In this document: piece by piece, positions 41,446 through 48,519 of the stretch
Layout: every line of letters begins with the position of its first letter
How positions within the stretch are numbered: position 1 is the stretch's first letter
Assembly: GCF_945952095.1 (NCBI RefSeq)
Contig: NZ_CAMFHL010000026.1
Coordinates: 1-48,519, forward strand
Reading direction: 5' to 3'
Source of the DNA: an uncultured Arsenicibacter sp.
Lineage (GTDB): Bacteria > Bacteroidota > Bacteroidia > Cytophagales > Spirosomataceae
DNA length: 48,519 nt
Made by a program: the position numbers and the translations under genes
The notes under the pieces: model-generated
The model's input: the letters and a program-made list of their open reading frames with translations, nothing else
The model's database searches: none
Told to the model about the DNA's origin: nothing

Positions 41446-41569
41446 AGAGTGAAAGAACGAGAGAGTGAAAGAGCGAAAGAAGCGGTTACGCGGGCAGAGA
41501 GTAAAATATGAGCCAGACATCGCTCTTTCACTCTTTATCCGCCACGGCGGATCACTCTTTCGCTCTTTA
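41444..41569. repeat. AAAGAGYG octamer repeat blocks between yqeY and cvpA
   Basis: Three blocks: about 41444-41483 in one orientation, then 41521-41536 and 41553-41569 in the other, the last two flanking a small ATCCGCC/GGCGGAT hairpin. They can pair across the gap. The cvpA TTG start is the edge of the first block. Confidence 0.82.
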
Positions 41570-41571
41570 AA

Positions 41572-42021
41572 TCAGGCTAAAAGCTGCTTCACCGTGGCGG
41601 AGATGGCTTTGCCTTCGGCGAGGCCGGCAAGCTCTTTGGTGGCGACACCCATTACCTTACCCATATCCGACGGGGCAGAGGCACCCACGCGGGCGATGAT
41701 ATCCTGTAACTTAGCCTTCAGCTCGTCTTCGGTCAGCTGTTTTGGCAGGTACTTTTCGATAATGGCAATTTCGGCTTCTTCTTTCGCCAGCAGGTCTTCG
41801 CGGCCCTGTGTCCGGAACACATCGGCTGAATCTTTCCGCTGCTTCACCGCTTTGGTGAGGAGCTTGATTTCGTCTTCCGGTTTCAGTCCGTCGCCGGCTC
41901 CTTCTTTGGTTTCTTCCAACAGAATCAAAGACTTAATGGCCCGTAAAGCCCGCAGACCGTCCTGGTCCTTTGCCCTCATGGCGTCTTTTATATCGGCGTC
42001 AATTTGTTGTTTTAATGACAT
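41572..42021 (-). CDS. GatB/YqeY domain-containing protein
   Basis: 149 residues from the ATG at 42021 (MSLKQQIDADIKDAMRAKD). The all-helical YqeY fold shows RLR-like ALRAIKSLI, DEIKLLTKAVKQRKDS, EEAEIAIIEKYLPKQLTEDEL and the C-terminal MGKVMGVATKEL. This is the tRNA-binding tail domain of GatB as a free-standing protein; it may bind tRNA, but the role is not established. A TACCTTTG box lies 34 nt upstream. It is the first gene of a yqeY-cvpA-rlmN run with repeat-filled gaps. Confidence 0.94.
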   Translation of the reverse strand: MSLKQQIDADIKDAMRAKDQDGLRALRAIKSLILLEETKEGAGDGLKPEDEIKLLTKAVKQRKDSADVFRTQGREDLLAKEEAEIAIIEKYLPKQLTEDELKAKLQDIIARVGASAPSDMGKVMGVATKELAGLAEGKAISATVKQLLA

Positions 42022-42055
42022 GATTTCGTAAAAGATAACGTAATGATAATTCGTG

Positions 42056-42063
42056 CAAAGGTA
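42056..42063 (-). promoter_or_regulatory. Putative -7 box (TACCTTTG) for yqeY
   Basis: Minus-strand exact match to TAnnTTTG, 34 nt before the ATG at 42021, a natural distance for a start of transcription. Confidence 0.55.
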
Positions 42064-42104
42064 GGAATAAGGGAGCAATAAAGATAAAACGGACATTACT
42101 GCCG

Positions 42105-42932
42105 CTATTGGTTTACAAACCGGCTGACGCCGGTTTCGTTAAGTTGATTCCTCCCGTTTAGGGGCCTTCCCCAACTGCTTGGTTGGTATTCCCCGTTTAT
42201 GGGCTTTATCCAGCTGATCTGCTTGTTTTTGCGGAGGAGCCGCCGGAAGTGCGGATAGTAAAACGTATCCATCCTGTTGAAGTAGCGGGCGTCGATAACT
42301 ACAGGCCGGTTTGCCGGAAACTGATCAATCAGGGCATTTAATTGCCGTGTATTCTCATCATTGGCCGACAAGATACCATATAAAATATACCCCGTTCCTT
42401 CTTTCCGGAACGAAAACGGGTGCGGGAAATAGTTCTCCAGAGTACGCCAATAGCTCATTATCACGGTTTGATTCCGGCAGTGGGTCCACAGGGCAGACGA
42501 AATGAAGTTGAACAGCTGGATTTCCGGTGTACCGACCTTCTCATGCCCGAAAGAAAAAGTAAATGTGCCATACCTTGCTTCAGCTTCTGCACCGTCCGCA
42601 TAAATTTCTTCAGCATACAGCTGTTCGTTACTGGTATTGTGCATAGCTTCCGCCTGACGTTCTTCCCTCTCTATCTGCTTTGCCTTTATCTGAACCAGAT
42701 AGTTTTGAATAGCTATCCAGCGCTTCCGGTCCGGAATCCACTGGCTGAATGTAATGCTCCCGGACGGGGCATCGGGTCTGATAACCAGCCGGATCTCAAA
42801 ACCGTCCTGACCAGGTATTAGGGTAAGCTGGCTGACCGGATGAAAGGCTGGTGTAAAGCGGATAGAAAGTGGCTGACCGGCGGCACAAAAGCCGTAAAGG
42901 ATCAGCATAAGGATGAGCAGATGGCGGAGCAT
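42105..42932 (-). CDS. Exported protein of unknown function
   Basis: 275 residues from the ATG at 42932 (MLRHLLILMLILYGFCAAGQ), which gives a clean signal peptide; a longer frame to 42998 adds unrelated residues. The mature part begins with strands (LSIRFTPAFHPVSQLTLIPG, FEIRLVIRPDAPSGSITF), then a charged helix (KAKQIEREERQAEAMH), then mixed secondary structure with NDENTRQLNALIDQFPANRPVVIDARYF. A single HC pair (WTHCRNQ) is the only cysteine after the signal. I recognise no family. It diverges from pdxJ. Confidence 0.7.
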   Translation of the reverse strand: MLRHLLILMLILYGFCAAGQPLSIRFTPAFHPVSQLTLIPGQDGFEIRLVIRPDAPSGSITFSQWIPDRKRWIAIQNYLVQIKAKQIEREERQAEAMHNTSNEQLYAEEIYADGAEAEARYGTFTFSFGHEKVGTPEIQLFNFISSALWTHCRNQTVIMSYWRTLENYFPHPFSFRKEGTGYILYGILSANDENTRQLNALIDQFPANRPVVIDARYFNRMDTFYYPHFRRLLRKNKQISWIKPINGEYQPSSWGRPLNGRNQLNETGVSRFVNQ

Positions 42933-42976
42933 AGGAAAGAAAAACGGCAGGAGAACCATATTTCGTGTAATGGAGT

Positions 42977-42984
42977 TAATTTTG
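42977..42984 (+). promoter_or_regulatory. Putative -7 box (TAATTTTG) for pdxJ-mnmH
   Basis: Exact TAnnTTTG match 37 nt before the pdxJ ATG. Confidence 0.45.
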
Positions 42985-43021
42985 GCAGGGCAATTCAATC
43001 ACATTATTACTCGCTCAACCA

Positions 43022-43738
43022 ATGACTCGTCTCAGTGTTAATATCAATAAAATTGCTACACTCCGGAATGCGCGCGGAGGCAATAATCCGGATGTTGTGC
43101 AGGTCGCCCTTGATGCCGAACGCTTCGGCGCTCAGGGGATTACCGTACATCCCCGGCCTGATGAACGCCATATCCGGTATTCAGATGTACTGGCGCTCAA
43201 GGAGGTAGTAACGACTGAGTTTAATATTGAAGGTAATCCCGACGACCGGTTTATTGAACTCGTGAAGCGGGTGAAACCGGAGCAGGTGACGCTGGTACCG
43301 GATGCTGTGGACGCCATTACGTCAAATGCCGGCTGGGATACGGTTACCCACCGCGAACACCTGACGAATCTGGTAAACATATTTAAGGCTGACGGAATCC
43401 GGGTGTCGGTTTTTGTGGATGCCGACGAGCGGATGGTCGAAGGAGCGAAAGCAACCGGTACCGACCGCATTGAACTCTATACCGAGCCTTATGCAATACA
43501 CTATGCCGGAGACCGCGAAGCGGCCATTGCGCCGTTTGTGAAAGCCGCACAAAAAGCACAGGAGCTGGGGCTGGGCCTGAATGCCGGTCATGACCTGAGT
43601 CTGGAAAACCTGCAGTATTTTGCACAGCATATTCCGGGCCTGCTGGAGGTCTCTATTGGTCACGCACTGATTGCCGATGCGCTTTATTTCGGTCTGGAAA
43701 ATACCATTCAGATGTACCTGCGCCAGTTGGCCAGCTAA
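43022..43738 (+). CDS. pdxJ: Pyridoxine 5'-phosphate synthase
   Basis: Condenses 1-deoxyxylulose 5-phosphate with 3-amino-2-oxopropyl phosphate to form pyridoxine 5'-phosphate, the last step of the DXP-dependent vitamin B6 route. 238 residues, a TIM barrel. Signatures are LSVNINKIATLRNARGG, GITVHPRPDERHI, FNIEGNPDD, LVPDAVDAITSNAGWD and LNAGHDLSLENL. The next gene starts 5 nt after its stop, so the two share a transcript. PLP made by this pathway serves glyA and many other enzymes. Confidence 0.97.
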   Translation: MTRLSVNINKIATLRNARGGNNPDVVQVALDAERFGAQGITVHPRPDERHIRYSDVLALKEVVTTEFNIEGNPDDRFIELVKRVKPEQVTLVPDAVDAITSNAGWDTVTHREHLTNLVNIFKADGIRVSVFVDADERMVEGAKATGTDRIELYTEPYAIHYAGDREAAIAPFVKAAQKAQELGLGLNAGHDLSLENLQYFAQHIPGLLEVSIGHALIADALYFGLENTIQMYLRQLAS

Positions 43739-43743
43739 ACAGC

Positions 43744-44784
43744 ATGAACGCAAAACAACTCTCCGTCGCTGATTTTCTGAACGAAGCCGGCCGGCTGCCC
43801 GTCATCGATGTGCGGTCGCCGGGAGAGTATGCGCATGCCCACATACCCCATGCCATCAACATTCCTTTATTTGATAATGATGAGCGTGCCAAAGTCGGGA
43901 CAAAGTACAAACAGGCAGGAAAAGATTCTGCGGTCCTGCTTGGGCTGGAGCTGGTAGGGCCGAAGCTGGCCGGCTTTGTGAAGCAGGTGCGCAAGCTGAA
44001 TCCGGCCGGAACAGAGGTGCTCGTACACTGCTGGCGGGGTGGTATGCGGAGCGGATCGTTTGCCTGGTTGCTTAATACGGCCGGTATCCGCGCCCGCACG
44101 CTGGAGGGTGGTTATAAAGCCTACCGTAACGACGTGCTGACGGCTTTTGCACAGCCCCGGCAGCTCATGATTCTGGGCGGAAAAACCGGCTCGGGCAAAA
44201 CCGACATCCTGAAAGAACTCGCGCGGCAGGGCGAACAGGTGATTGATCTGGAAGCTATTGCCCGGCATAAGGGCTCATCCTACGGTGCAATCGGACAGTT
44301 GCCGCAAGTATCATCTGAACATTTTGAGAATGAGCTTTTTGATGTCTGGCGGACGCTGGATCCGTCCCGCCGGATCTGGCTCGAAGATGAAAGCCGGACG
44401 ATCGGTACCTGCTTCATTCCATACCCTTTGTGGCTACAGATGCAGGCAGCCCCGGCAGTCATTGTAGAGGTGCCTAAAAGCGAACGCATTGCCCGGCTGG
44501 TCCGGGAGTACAGTGGTAATAGTATTGACCCGGCCGCCCTGATTGAGGCTACCCGCCGTATACAGAAACGGCTCGGGGGAAAAGCCACACAGGATGCCAT
44601 CGACGCCATACATAAACAGGATTATGCGACTGTTGCCGATATCGTTCTTACCTATTACGATAAGTCATATTTAACCGGCATTTCATTAAAAAAACCGGCA
44701 GATTTGTATACTTTTGACGCTTCAACGGATAATCCGTCTCTCTCTGCAACTCAGTTATTACAAAAAAGATTTGAAAGAAATTAA
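43744..44784 (+). CDS. mnmH: tRNA 2-selenouridine synthase (SelU/MnmH)
   Basis: Converts 2-thiouridine at the tRNA wobble position to 2-selenouridine via a geranylated intermediate, using selenophosphate. 346 residues. The rhodanese domain (about 5-125: VIDVRSPGEYAHAHIPHAINIP) has the catalytic cysteine in VHCWRGGMRSGS near 98. A P-loop domain follows with LGGKTGSGKTDIL near 142-154. It is cotranscribed with pdxJ. No selD (selenophosphate synthetase) is in the window, so selenium use depends on a gene elsewhere; without it the enzyme would only geranylate. Confidence 0.95.
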   Translation: MNAKQLSVADFLNEAGRLPVIDVRSPGEYAHAHIPHAINIPLFDNDERAKVGTKYKQAGKDSAVLLGLELVGPKLAGFVKQVRKLNPAGTEVLVHCWRGGMRSGSFAWLLNTAGIRARTLEGGYKAYRNDVLTAFAQPRQLMILGGKTGSGKTDILKELARQGEQVIDLEAIARHKGSSYGAIGQLPQVSSEHFENELFDVWRTLDPSRRIWLEDESRTIGTCFIPYPLWLQMQAAPAVIVEVPKSERIARLVREYSGNSIDPAALIEATRRIQKRLGGKATQDAIDAIHKQDYATVADIVLTYYDKSYLTGISLKKPADLYTFDASTDNPSLSATQLLQKRFERN

Positions 44785-44919
44785 AATTTTCTTTCATGTG
44801 TTGTTTTTGGCCCGAAAATTGAGTTAGTCCCCTCAGCAGCCTCTTTTACTCAGCATTCCGCAAAAATGCGGAGAAAACTCTACATGGTTTGCGCCATGAA
44901 CTACAATTGCTATAACGTG

Positions 44920-46608
44920 ATGACCCAAATGAGACAAGTTTACAGCGTAATGTTGCTTGCTGTGTTGAGCATGTCCGGTGCGCAGGCCGGACGATTGAGG
45001 GAACCGGAGAGTGGAGCAGTCAGCAAGCCTGCCTCAGCCACAGGAGTACAGCTTACAGGGAATTTGGCCGCTACTCCCCGTAAGGCATTCGTGCCAACAG
45101 CCATAAAAGGCTATTGGAATATCGACGCTGTTGATGATTTTAGCTTACCAATAACCAAATCCATTACGTTCTGCGGCGCCGGCCGTAACCTGCACGTCAA
45201 CAGTGACTGGCAGAAGCTGTTCAAACGCGGCTTTTCGGCCATTGAAAAGTCAAGAATGGTGTCCGACGAATGTAATAATGACCCTGACCATCCAAAGCCG
45301 GCCGGCTGGGTCAGCCGGTTAACGCAGAGCCAGCGTTCCTGGGTTATTTATCAGCAATATTTCAGCGAAAATGCCTACCAGATTCCGTGGGCGCGCAATA
45401 GCCAGGATGCGGCGAACACCTATTACAGACGTCCTGACGGTGATCCACTATATGCAAACAGTCTCTATAAGGCGATTGCTGATATTCAGGGCACCTGCGA
45501 GTTGTTTGGCGACTGCAATCCGAACAACAAGAAAAGTACGTTCGGGAATATCTTCCTTGATATTGAAAATGAAGGTATTTCGTCGGATCTGGCGCAAGAG
45601 CAGGTGAACCTGTACACATACATGGCGAAGACACTGAAAGATGTGATCAGCCCGCAGACCGAAACCGCATCCATTGCACCCGTACCGCTCAACGGCCACG
45701 GCGTATCGCCCGGCGGTGACTATTATCTGCCTGCCGATTATCTCTGGAAAAACACAGCACAGCACACGGCTACATCGCGTGACCGGGGGATGCCGGATAA
45801 TATCGTCGGTACTTCATTCTCCGACCATATTACCATGCAGATGCCGGGTGTCTATTTTGTATACCCTGACTTTGATTACTCTGCCACGCATACCGGCGAT
45901 CGTGACCGGCACTGGCTTGCTCATATTCTTCAGGAACAGGAAGTAAACCTGGCGTTGTCGCCTAAAAAACGGGTTGCCTGGCAGTGGCTGTTCAACACGC
46001 AGGACCCGCATTATGCAAACAGCGGCAAGGCAGAACATCCGGCTCCACCTGTCGTAGCAGAAGGGCTGGCAATTTTCTACTGGTTTACAGGTGCCTATGG
46101 TGCCTTGTTCTGGGATGACCACATTAACCTGACACCAAACCAGCCAACGCCAACTGATCCGGCACAGGTTGGTATCGGTAATGACCGGAATTATGCCTGT
46201 TATGAGTATTACATGCATGGCCTGTGGCGGTTATTTAAACACCACGGCGATATGTTTTCGGGCGGAGAAACGTATTTAAATCAAAATACGGAATGTTCTT
46301 ACGACGGCGGCCAGACATGGCATAAATACAATGCCAATCAGCTTAAGATGAATGGATTGCCGTTTGTCCGGGCTATTGTGAAAGGCGATCAGATTCTGGT
46401 GGCGGCTACAAAACCTTATGCTGCGACAGGCGAACAGACATCCGTGCACTTGCGCTATGGCGAAAATGGGTTTAACTTCGTTACCGAGATCAAACTGACC
46501 GGTGATGAAATTTTTCTGGGGCGTGCTACCATGCAGGACCCGAACAAGGCAACTCCCGGCCAGCGGGTCTATAACCTGAGTCTGGTTTCAGGCTGTAATT
46601 GTAAGTAA
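44920..46608 (+). CDS. Large secreted protein of unknown family, possibly a glycosidase-like barrel
   Basis: 562 residues from the ATG at 44920 (upstream ATGs at 44866 and 44896 lengthen the n-region). The signal peptide ends in SGAQA. The mature protein has several motifs suggestive of a TIM-barrel hydrolase: FGNIFLDIENEG with clustered acids near 220, ASIAPVPLNG, PGVYFVYPDFDYS, KRVAWQWLF and GLAIFYWFTGAYGALFWDD. Cysteine pairs (CELFGDC, CNC at the end) suggest disulfides. There is no T9SS tag or lipobox. I do not recognise a family, and the glycosidase idea rests only on the strand-end acidic residues and aromatics. Confidence 0.75.
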   Translation: MTQMRQVYSVMLLAVLSMSGAQAGRLREPESGAVSKPASATGVQLTGNLAATPRKAFVPTAIKGYWNIDAVDDFSLPITKSITFCGAGRNLHVNSDWQKLFKRGFSAIEKSRMVSDECNNDPDHPKPAGWVSRLTQSQRSWVIYQQYFSENAYQIPWARNSQDAANTYYRRPDGDPLYANSLYKAIADIQGTCELFGDCNPNNKKSTFGNIFLDIENEGISSDLAQEQVNLYTYMAKTLKDVISPQTETASIAPVPLNGHGVSPGGDYYLPADYLWKNTAQHTATSRDRGMPDNIVGTSFSDHITMQMPGVYFVYPDFDYSATHTGDRDRHWLAHILQEQEVNLALSPKKRVAWQWLFNTQDPHYANSGKAEHPAPPVVAEGLAIFYWFTGAYGALFWDDHINLTPNQPTPTDPAQVGIGNDRNYACYEYYMHGLWRLFKHHGDMFSGGETYLNQNTECSYDGGQTWHKYNANQLKMNGLPFVRAIVKGDQILVAATKPYAATGEQTSVHLRYGENGFNFVTEIKLTGDEIFLGRATMQDPNKATPGQRVYNLSLVSGCNCK

Positions 46609-46627
46609 ATAAACGACATATAGCAGA

Positions 46628-46656
46628 AAAGGCCAGCGCATTTTACGCTGGCCTTT
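46628..46656. terminator. Bidirectional terminator between the secreted orphan and the lipoprotein gene
   Basis: AAAGGCCAGCG/CGCTGGCCTTT 11-bp stem with a 7-nt loop between convergent genes. Confidence 0.88.
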
Positions 46657-46668
46657 CTTGATTTACGG

Positions 46669-47304
46669 CTATTTCTTTGGCTGGTTTAAGCGGCGGATCA
46701 CTTCGCGTTTGTGAAAGACCAGCCGCCACACTGCCAGTGGCTGTTTCTGATCGCCGAAGCAGCTCCGGCAAATCACATTATCCGTCGGAACGGCCGTGTT
46801 GTAGACAAGCAGTGTGTCGTTAACTTTCTGGATATTCGGCTGCTGGGCAAGTTTATTTTCGGCATTGTAGAGGTACGCATCAAGCACTTCGCGTTCCTTT
46901 GCCGGCAGCTTCGGATTCTGCACATCGGCTCCGCTGAGCAGATTAATCTCAATGGCATACCGTTTGGCCAGCGCCTGTGTTTTCGGCAGGGCACTGAGAT
47001 TACATAAACCCGCTACGTCTGCCGGCCCGGCATTCAGCCGGGTAGTAAGCTCCTGCCGGGCAACATCCGAAATCTGTTTCCCCCAGCTATCAACCGTAAG
47101 GTTAATATCCTCATTGGTGACCCGCTTGATTTTCTTATCCATCATCTCCTGCTTCAGCTCCGGTGTCTGCTGAATCCGGTTCTCGGGATTACAGGACGCC
47201 AGGGCCCAGATTAATACAAATCCAGCCCATCCGTATGGGCGATCCCATGTGGTCGCCCATAGTCTTGATATGCCCATCGCCTTTGTGAACATTGTGAAGT
47301 CCAT
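46669..47304 (-). CDS. Lipoprotein of unknown function with a repeat-derived N-terminus
   Basis: 211 residues; lipobox WALASC with Cys38. The mature part is mostly helical (ELKQEMMDKKIKRVTNEDINLTVDSWGKQ, AGLCNLSALPKTQALAKRYAIEINLL) and ends in a region with a CRSC pair (VICRSCFGDQKQPLAVWRLVFHKREV), perhaps metal- or heme-related but without a full CXXCH. The signal n-region contains WATTWDRP (16-23), translated from a copy of the palindromic repeat at 47237-47258. No in-frame start exists between the repeat and the lipobox, so the repeat must be translated. Divergent from prfA. Confidence 0.72.
   Translation of the reverse strand: MDFTMFTKAMGISRLWATTWDRPYGWAGFVLIWALASCNPENRIQQTPELKQEMMDKKIKRVTNEDINLTVDSWGKQISDVARQELTTRLNAGPADVAGLCNLSALPKTQALAKRYAIEINLLSGADVQNPKLPAKEREVLDAYLYNAENKLAQQPNIQKVNDTLLVYNTAVPTDNVICRSCFGDQKQPLAVWRLVFHKREVIRRLNQPKK
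47237..47258. repeat. Solo copy of the GGGCGACC-type palindrome inside a coding region
   Basis: Arms GGGCGATC and GGTCGCCC with a CCATGT centre. Together with flanking CGTATGG-type sequence it matches the end units of the 39.3-39.8 kb array (which continue as CCGTACGGAT). It lies in frame in the N-terminal part of the lipoprotein gene. Confidence 0.85.
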
Positions 47305-47344
47305 CGTGTTCTTACTGGTTATAGAATTCCTATCTGCAATAGTA

Positions 47345-47352
47345 CAAAGGTA
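47345..47352 (-). promoter_or_regulatory. Putative -7 box (TACCTTTG) for the lipoprotein gene
   Basis: Minus-strand exact TAnnTTTG match 40 nt before the ATG at 47304, within the 96-nt divergent region shared with prfA. Confidence 0.5.
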
Positions 47353-47369
47353 GTACAGAACGAATTTTG

Positions 47370-47377
47370 TATTTTTG
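47370..47377 (+). promoter_or_regulatory. Putative -7 box (TATTTTTG) for prfA
   Basis: Exact TAnnTTTG match 23 nt before the prfA ATG, 17 bp from the divergent -7 box, so the two promoters would overlap. Confidence 0.5.
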
Positions 47378-47400
47378 CAAAATAAGTCTACGATACAACT

Positions 47401-48474
47401 ATGCTCGACCAGTTAGAAGCCATTCGCGAACGCTTCGACGAAGTATCTCAGCAGATCGTGCAGCCCGAAGTGGTCTCTGACCAGAAGCGGTTTGTAAAGC
47501 TGAGCAAAGAATATAAAGACCTTGAGAAAATCGTTAATCAGTACCTGGATTTCAAACAGTTGTTACAGGAAATTGATAACGCCAGGGAAATCATTGCCAC
47601 GGAGAAAGACGAGGAATTCCGGGACATGGCCAAAATGGAACTCGATGAGCTGATGGCGCGCCGGGAGCCGATGGAGGACGTCCTGAAGGAAATGCTGATT
47701 CCGAAAGATCCGAACGACAGTAAAAACGTCATCCTCGAAATCCGGGCCGGTACCGGTGGGGACGAAGCCTCTATTTTTGCCGGTGATATTTTCCGGATGT
47801 ATCAGCGTTTCTGCGATAAAATGGGCTGGCGGATGTCAATCGTCGATTTCACCGAAGGAACGTCGGGTGGCTACAAGGAAATTGTAACCGAAGTAGAAGG
47901 GGAGGATGTTTACGGTAAACTGAAATTTGAGTCGGGGGTACACCGCGTACAACGCGTACCGGCGACCGAAACACAGGGCCGTATTCACACGTCGGCGGCC
48001 AGTGTAGCCGTATTGCCGGAAGCTGAAGAGGTAGATGTCGAACTGAACATGAACGACATCCGCAAAGATACTTTCTGTTCGTCGGGAGCAGGAGGGCAGT
48101 CAGTAAACACCACCTATTCGGCGGTTCGTCTGACGCACTTACCGACCGGTCTGGTGGTGCAGTGTCAGGACGAACGGTCGCAGCTCAAAAACATGGAGAA
48201 GGCCATGACCGTTCTGCGTTCACGGCTCTACGAAATTGAGTTGCAGAAGCATAACGACGCCATTGCCTCGCAGCGGAAAACGATGGTGGGCAGCGGCGAC
48301 CGTTCGGACAAGATCCGGACCTACAACTATCCGCAAAGCCGCGTAACCGATCACCGCATCGGGCTGACGGTCTATAACCTGCCGTCGGTAATGGACGGAG
48401 AGATCGGCGACTTTATCGAGCAGCTCCGGATTGCTGAAAACGCCGAACGCCTGAAAGAAGGCACAACCGCATAG
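47401..48474 (+). CDS. prfA: Peptide chain release factor 1
   Basis: Recognises UAA and UAG stop codons in the ribosomal A site and triggers peptidyl-tRNA hydrolysis. 357 residues. The stop-codon-reading tripeptide is PAT (in VQRVPATETQGRIH near 188), which marks RF1 rather than RF2. The catalytic GGQ lies in SGAGGQSVNTTYSAVRL near 230. An intact PCRF domain (about 65-180) contains RAGTGGDEASIFAGD. Full length, with its own terminator 6 nt past the stop. Substrate for PrmC methylation at the GGQ glutamine by analogy. Confidence 0.98.
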   Translation: MLDQLEAIRERFDEVSQQIVQPEVVSDQKRFVKLSKEYKDLEKIVNQYLDFKQLLQEIDNAREIIATEKDEEFRDMAKMELDELMARREPMEDVLKEMLIPKDPNDSKNVILEIRAGTGGDEASIFAGDIFRMYQRFCDKMGWRMSIVDFTEGTSGGYKEIVTEVEGEDVYGKLKFESGVHRVQRVPATETQGRIHTSAASVAVLPEAEEVDVELNMNDIRKDTFCSSGAGGQSVNTTYSAVRLTHLPTGLVVQCQDERSQLKNMEKAMTVLRSRLYEIELQKHNDAIASQRKTMVGSGDRSDKIRTYNYPQSRVTDHRIGLTVYNLPSVMDGEIGDFIEQLRIAENAERLKEGTTA

Positions 48475-48480
48475 AAAAGT

Positions 48481-48510
48481 AAACGCCGCAGGATCACTCC
48501 TGCGGCGTTT
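48481..48510 (+). terminator. Intrinsic terminator after prfA
   Basis: 13-bp perfect stem AAACGCCGCAGGA/TCCTGCGGCGTTT with a TCAC loop, 6 nt past the prfA stop. The T-run is short, but the A/T pairs extend it. Confidence 0.85.
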
Positions 48511-48519
48511 GTGCTTACA

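Overview
The window looks like chromosomal DNA of a Bacteroidota member, most probably a Cytophagales/Spirosomataceae-type bacterium of medium GC. Supporting signs are a type IX secretion (T9SS) C-terminal sorting domain on a large protease, SusC/TonB-plug style sequence (a DEVVVVGY stretch), -7 boxes of the Bacteroidota form TAnnTTTG upstream of many genes, few visible Shine-Dalgarno sequences, a PorT-type outer-membrane barrel, and a MoxR/DUF58/DUF4129/DUF4350/SpoIIM cluster. The family-level placement is inference. I found no rRNA, tRNA, insertion sequence, phage gene or CRISPR array.

Layout. 1-5.8 kb: envelope polysaccharide genes (Wzc-like tyrosine kinase cut by the left edge, Wza-like export lipoprotein, murB, a SPOR lipoprotein and GDP-mannose dehydratase gmd). 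5.8-9.1 kb: minus-strand Gfo/Idh oxidoreductase and DEDDh exonuclease, then an S41 peptidase. 9.3-13.1 kb: a small membrane protein, then a BlaI repressor / M56 (BlaR1-like) peptidase operon. Its peptidase is fused to TonB-C and TonB-plug domains, a peptidase-less paralogue follows, and a four-half-site operator precedes the operon. 13.1-17.5 kb: a secreted thermolysin-family (M4) protease with a T9SS tag, preceded in the same operon by a small secreted protein resembling the M4 inhibitor emfourin; then a histidine phosphatase lipoprotein. 17.6-26.1 kb: M20 amidohydrolase and RDD protein on minus, divergent from a six-gene membrane/MoxR operon. 26.1-28.2 kb: an AT-rich MntA/HepT toxin-antitoxin pair and a PM20D1-like M20 hydrolase. 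28.3-31.9 kb: small ORF, tatC, glyA, AraC regulator. 32.1-37.7 kb: PhyH dioxygenase, DsbD, Uma2 protein, outer-membrane barrel, PlsC-like acyltransferase. 37.8-42.9 kb: phosphate transporter, a palindromic repeat array, rlmN, cvpA, yqeY and an exported unknown. 43.0-48.5 kb: pdxJ-mnmH operon, a large secreted orphan, an unknown lipoprotein and prfA.

The most unusual signals are repeats and one gene pair. (i) The junctions glyA/tatC, yqeY/cvpA, cvpA/rlmN and the 3' end of the M20 gene are built from degenerate AAAGAGYG octamers, often in inverted pairs, and they supply some stop codons and C-terminal residues. (ii) A 470-bp array of GGGCGACC...GGTCGCCC palindromes lies behind rlmN, and a solo copy is read in frame inside a lipoprotein signal region at 47.2 kb. 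(iii) The small secreted protein ahead of the M4 protease may be its inhibitor.
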